NCBI GenBank assembly: GCA_019137195.1
Contig: JAGVSR010000066.1
Span: forward strand, 1-47,074
Direction of reading: 5' to 3'
Origin: Alphaproteobacteria bacterium
Lineage (GTDB): Bacteria; Pseudomonadota; Alphaproteobacteria; Rhizobiales; Hyphomicrobiaceae
DNA length: 47,074 bases
Part shown: piece by piece, positions 44,447 through 47,074 of the stretch
Layout of the letters: the number at the start of each line of letters is the position of its first letter
Numbering within the stretch: position 1 is the first letter of the stretch
Made by a program: the position numbers and the translations under genes
Notes under the pieces: model-generated
Told to the model about the DNA's origin: nothing
Databases searched by the model: none
The model's input: the letters and a program-made list of their open reading frames with translations, nothing else

Positions 44447-45707
44447 GCTGACGCCGTCGGAGGTCGCTGCCCTCTACTATGACTGGCACTTCTGGGCACG
44501 CGACGACCAGTTGCCGCCCGCGACCACTCCTGCCGGCGAGTCCTGGCGCGTGTGGCTTGTCCTCGGCGGCCGCGGCGCAGGAAAGACGCGTACGGGCGCT
44601 GAATGGGTGCGTGCCAAGGTATTCGACACGAGCTGTGAGCCTGCGCGCCGCATCGCGCTCGTCGGTGAGACGATCGCAGACGTGCGCCGCATCATGATAG
44701 AAGGCGTTTCGGGCTTGCTCGCGATCAACCCCGATCGTGAGCGGCCCTTGCTCGAGGCGACGAAGAACCAGCTCGTATGGCCGAACGGAGCTGTCGCGCA
44801 GCTCTTCTCGGCTGCGAACCCGGATAGTCTGCGCGGACCGCAGTTCGACTGCGCCTGGTGCGACGAGCTCGCGAAATGGCGTGAGCCTGAACGTGCCTGG
44901 GACATGCTGCAGTTCGCACTCCGGTTGGGAGCCAAGCCGCAGGTCTGCGTGACCACCACGCCGCGTCCGATCCCGCTCGTGAGGAAGCTTGTGGACGATT
45001 CCACGGTCGCCGTGACGCGCGCGTCGACCCTGGCCAACGCAGCATTCCTGGCGCCGGGCTTCATCGCGGAGATGGAACGCCGCTACTCCGGCTCAGCGCT
45101 CGGCCGCCAGGAGCTTCTGGGCGAGATCGTGGACGAGCGGACAGGGGCGCTATGGCGGCGCGACTGGATCGAAGCGCATCGGGTCGCGGGCATGCCGGAG
45201 CTCCAGCGCGTCGTGGTCGCCGTCGACCCGCCGGTGACGGCGACCGCCGCTTCGGATGCTTGCGGCATCGTCGTCGCGGGGCTCGGCCCCGACCGGCGCG
45301 GCTACGTCGTCGCTGACCGCTCGTTGCAAGGGCGCGAGCCCAACCAGTGGGCGCGGGCGGCGCTCGCCGCCTACCACGATTTCGGCGCCGACCGCATCGT
45401 TGCCGAGGTCAACCAGGGTGGCGACATGGTGCTTGCGGTTCTGAGGCAGATCGATGCCACCGTGCCGGTGGCGAAGGTCCGCGCGACGCGCGGCAAGTGG
45501 CTGCGCGCCGAACCGATCGCCTCGCTCTATGCCGAGGGCCGCGTATCGCACGCAGGGCACTACCCCGCGCTAGAGGACGAGATGTGCGATTTCGGCGCAG
45601 AGGGTCTGTCGAAGGGCAGAAGTCCCGACCGGCTCGACGCCCTCGTCTGGGCGTTGACGGAGCTGATGCTGTCCCGCACCCCCGACCCGCAGGTCAGGAG
45701 CCTCTAG
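44361..45707 (+). CDS. GTA-type large terminase (DNA packaging ATPase/nuclease)
   Basis: A protein of about 448 residues, gene g2 of an alphaproteobacterial gene transfer agent cluster. It has the packaging ATPase Walker A LGGRGAGKTRTGAEW, Walker B FDCAWCDELAKWRE and coupling motif CVTTTPRPIPLV. It then has an RNase H-like nuclease with VVAVDPPVTATAASDACG, VAEVNQGGDMV and DRLDALVWALTEL carrying the acidic residues. The start is uncertain: ATG 44361 overlaps the small terminase by 86 nt, while TTG 44400 just before the conserved LAELTPSEVAALYYDW region would overlap by 47 nt. No sign of decay. Confidence 0.9.
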   Translation: MRPSASAERLWSALSASTRSGSLTKSLAELTPSEVAALYYDWHFWARDDQLPPATTPAGESWRVWLVLGGRGAGKTRTGAEWVRAKVFDTSCEPARRIALVGETIADVRRIMIEGVSGLLAINPDRERPLLEATKNQLVWPNGAVAQLFSAANPDSLRGPQFDCAWCDELAKWREPERAWDMLQFALRLGAKPQVCVTTTPRPIPLVRKLVDDSTVAVTRASTLANAAFLAPGFIAEMERRYSGSALGRQELLGEIVDERTGALWRRDWIEAHRVAGMPELQRVVVAVDPPVTATAASDACGIVVAGLGPDRRGYVVADRSLQGREPNQWARAALAAYHDFGADRIVAEVNQGGDMVLAVLRQIDATVPVAKVRATRGKWLRAEPIASLYAEGRVSHAGHYPALEDEMCDFGAEGLSKGRSPDRLDALVWALTELMLSRTPDPQVRSL

Positions 45708-45847
45708 TATCTCGGCCGCGAAGTTCGTCACATTCTTCGACACGCTCGGATCGACCGTCGCGCTCGAAAGGACACTAGCGGACGGAGCCGTACCCGCAGG
45801 GTTTGACCCCGGGCACCGTGGCGACCCGCCTACCGAAGGATCACGTC

Positions 45848-47074
45848 ATGCCGCGTTTCATGGAACGTCTGGCGGGGCTCTGGCCCGGCCGGGCGAGGAC
45901 GTCACTTGAGCGGAAGGCATCTCGCACCGGACCGCTCGTCGCCTTCGAGACGCTCGGGCGCCCGGTGTGGACCCCACGCGATTACAGCGCCTTCGCCCGC
46001 GAAGGCTTCATGCAAAACGCAATCGTCTATCGCTCCGTGCGTATGGTTGCCGAGGCTGCGGCCTCGATTCCGCTTCTCCTCTACGAGGGGGAGCGCGAGC
46101 TGATCGACCACCCGCTCCTCGATCTCCTTCGCCGCCCCAACGGCGAGCAGACTGGCACCGATCTCCTGGAGGCCTGGTACGGCTTTCTGCTCGTCTCCGG
46201 CAACGCCTACGTTGAGGCGGTTGCGGTCGGCGAAGTGATCCGCGAGCTCCACGTGCTGCGCCCCGACCGCATGAAGGTCGTGCCCGGCGTCGAAGGCTGG
46301 CCGGAGGCATACGAATACACGGCGGGTGGGACGAGTGTGCGCTTCGCGGGAGAGGTGGCGCCCGGCGTGCGCAGCGTCCTGCACGTGCGCCTCTTCCACC
46401 CCATGAACGACTACTACGGCATGAGCCCCATCGAGGCCGCCGCCAACGCCATCGACATCCACAACACGGCATCTGCCTGGAACAAGGCGCTGCTCGACAA
46501 CTCGGCCCGACCCTCGGGCGCGCTCGTCTACGCCGCCTCGAACGGCCAGATGACGAACGAGCAGTTCGAGCGGCTGAAGATCGAGCTCGAGTCGAGCTAC
46601 ACGGGCGCCCGTCAGGCCGGCCGGCCGCTCTTGCTCGAGGGTGGGCTCGACTGGAAGCCCCTGGGACTCTCGCCCAAGGAGATGGACTTTGTCGAGGCAC
46701 GCAACGCGGCCGCGCGTGAGATCGCGCTCGCCGTCGGCGTGCCGCCGATGCTCTTGGGCATCCCCGGCGACAATACCTATTCGAACTACCAGGAGGCACA
46801 ACGCGCTTTCTGGCGCCAGACCGTGCTGCCCCTCGTGCAAAGGACCGCCAAAAGTTTCGCGCATTGGCTGACGCCGGGATTTTGGAAGGTACCCGGCAAC
46901 GACCCGTCGCTTGTGCTTGGCGACTCGCCTCCGGAGAGCCGGCCATCGGGCGTTGGCTCACTGGAGCTCAGGCCCGACCTCGATCAGGTCGAGGCCTTGG
47001 CGCCGGAGCGCGAGGCGTTATGGGCACGCATGGAGCGCACGACGTTCCTGACCGCCAACGAGAAGCGCGCTGCC
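45848..47074 (+). CDS. GTA/phage portal protein, HK97 family (3' end cut by window)
   Basis: At least 409 residues are visible. ATG 45848 has AAGGA 8 nt upstream. The HK97-type portal pattern is clear: REGFMQNAIVYRSVRMVAEA near residue 50, HPLLDLLRRPNGEQTG, GFLLVSGNAYVEAVAVG, HPMNDYYGMSPIEAAANAID and the tunnel-loop region VGVPPMLLGIPGDNTYSNYQ. The portal is the dodecameric ring at one capsid vertex through which DNA is packaged. It corresponds to g3 of RcGTA-type clusters; protease and capsid genes should follow outside the window. A 140-bp spacer after the large terminase shows no gene. Confidence 0.92.
   Translation, partial: MPRFMERLAGLWPGRARTSLERKASRTGPLVAFETLGRPVWTPRDYSAFAREGFMQNAIVYRSVRMVAEAAASIPLLLYEGERELIDHPLLDLLRRPNGEQTGTDLLEAWYGFLLVSGNAYVEAVAVGEVIRELHVLRPDRMKVVPGVEGWPEAYEYTAGGTSVRFAGEVAPGVRSVLHVRLFHPMNDYYGMSPIEAAANAIDIHNTASAWNKALLDNSARPSGALVYAASNGQMTNEQFERLKIELESSYTGARQAGRPLLLEGGLDWKPLGLSPKEMDFVEARNAAAREIALAVGVPPMLLGIPGDNTYSNYQEAQRAFWRQTVLPLVQRTAKSFAHWLTPGFWKVPGNDPSLVLGDSPPESRPSGVGSLELRPDLDQVEALAPEREALWARMERTTFLTANEKRAA

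Noticed and set aside
43910-47074. Ordinary prophage start
   Set aside because: No integrase, attachment site or tRNA junction is visible and the genes resemble GTA types; the question stays open because the rest lies outside the window.

Overview
The window is high-GC, densely packed chromosomal DNA from a methylotrophic alphaproteobacterium, most likely of the Hyphomicrobiales (Hyphomicrobium/Methyloligella-like). Three things point there: a large block of tetrahydromethanopterin (H4MPT) and methylofuran one-carbon genes (fae, mtdB, mch, mptG, mfnB, mfnE, mfnF), a PQQ-linked ABC substrate-binding protein, and an alphaproteobacterial-type gene transfer agent (GTA) head cluster. The genus is inferred from family composition only.

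Region 1 (1-4470): a truncated PQQ-system ABC substrate-binding protein faces away from a four-gene operon made of a DUF2380-type lipoprotein/secreted protein and a complete SsuABC/TauABC-like ABC importer. Region 2 (4497-18677) is the C1 cofactor block. The plus-strand run mfnB, folB, mfnE, flavoprotein, DUF6513/DHPS-like and DUF447 follows the transporter almost without gaps, so import and cofactor synthesis look co-transcribed. Convergent or divergent to it are mfnF, a HisA-like gene and fae. A minus-strand run follows: mptG, mtdB, ATP-grasp, mch, RimK-like ligase and CitG-like protein. A pterin dehydratase (PCD) gene diverges from mptG. Fae, MtdB and Mch oxidise formaldehyde bound to H4MPT; the remaining genes build H4MPT or methylofuran, or have unsolved roles beside them. 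The formyltransferase/hydrolase genes fhcABCD are not in the window.

Region 3 (19061-27691) holds a small secreted Cys protein, a histidine phosphatase, a greatly extended uvrB, a CBS-domain protein, a DUF1097 membrane protein, an EF-G-like GTPase and a small orphan ORF with its own terminator. Region 4 (27939-32178) is the cytochrome c maturation operon ccmI-ccmE-ccmF-ccmH (cycHJKL). Region 5 (32181-43560) holds an Atm1-type exporter, a LysM/coiled-coil envelope protein, a LOG-family hydrolase, an M48 protease, MeaB, a Gly/Glu-rich exported protein divergent from a PKHD dioxygenase, a cytochrome c'/cytochrome b pair and hemB. Region 6 (43910-end) begins a GTA-type head cluster: small terminase, large terminase and portal (cut by the window edge).

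The most unusual signal is a family of about 100-130 bp double-hairpin palindromic elements. One fills the gap between mch and its downstream gene. Others sit in frame inside genes: twice in uvrB, once in the CitG-like gene and, in diverged form, in the HisA-like gene. Each adds a low-complexity peptide, often containing PHPGPLP, at a position that does not break the reading frame. No tRNA, rRNA, CRISPR array or transposase was seen.
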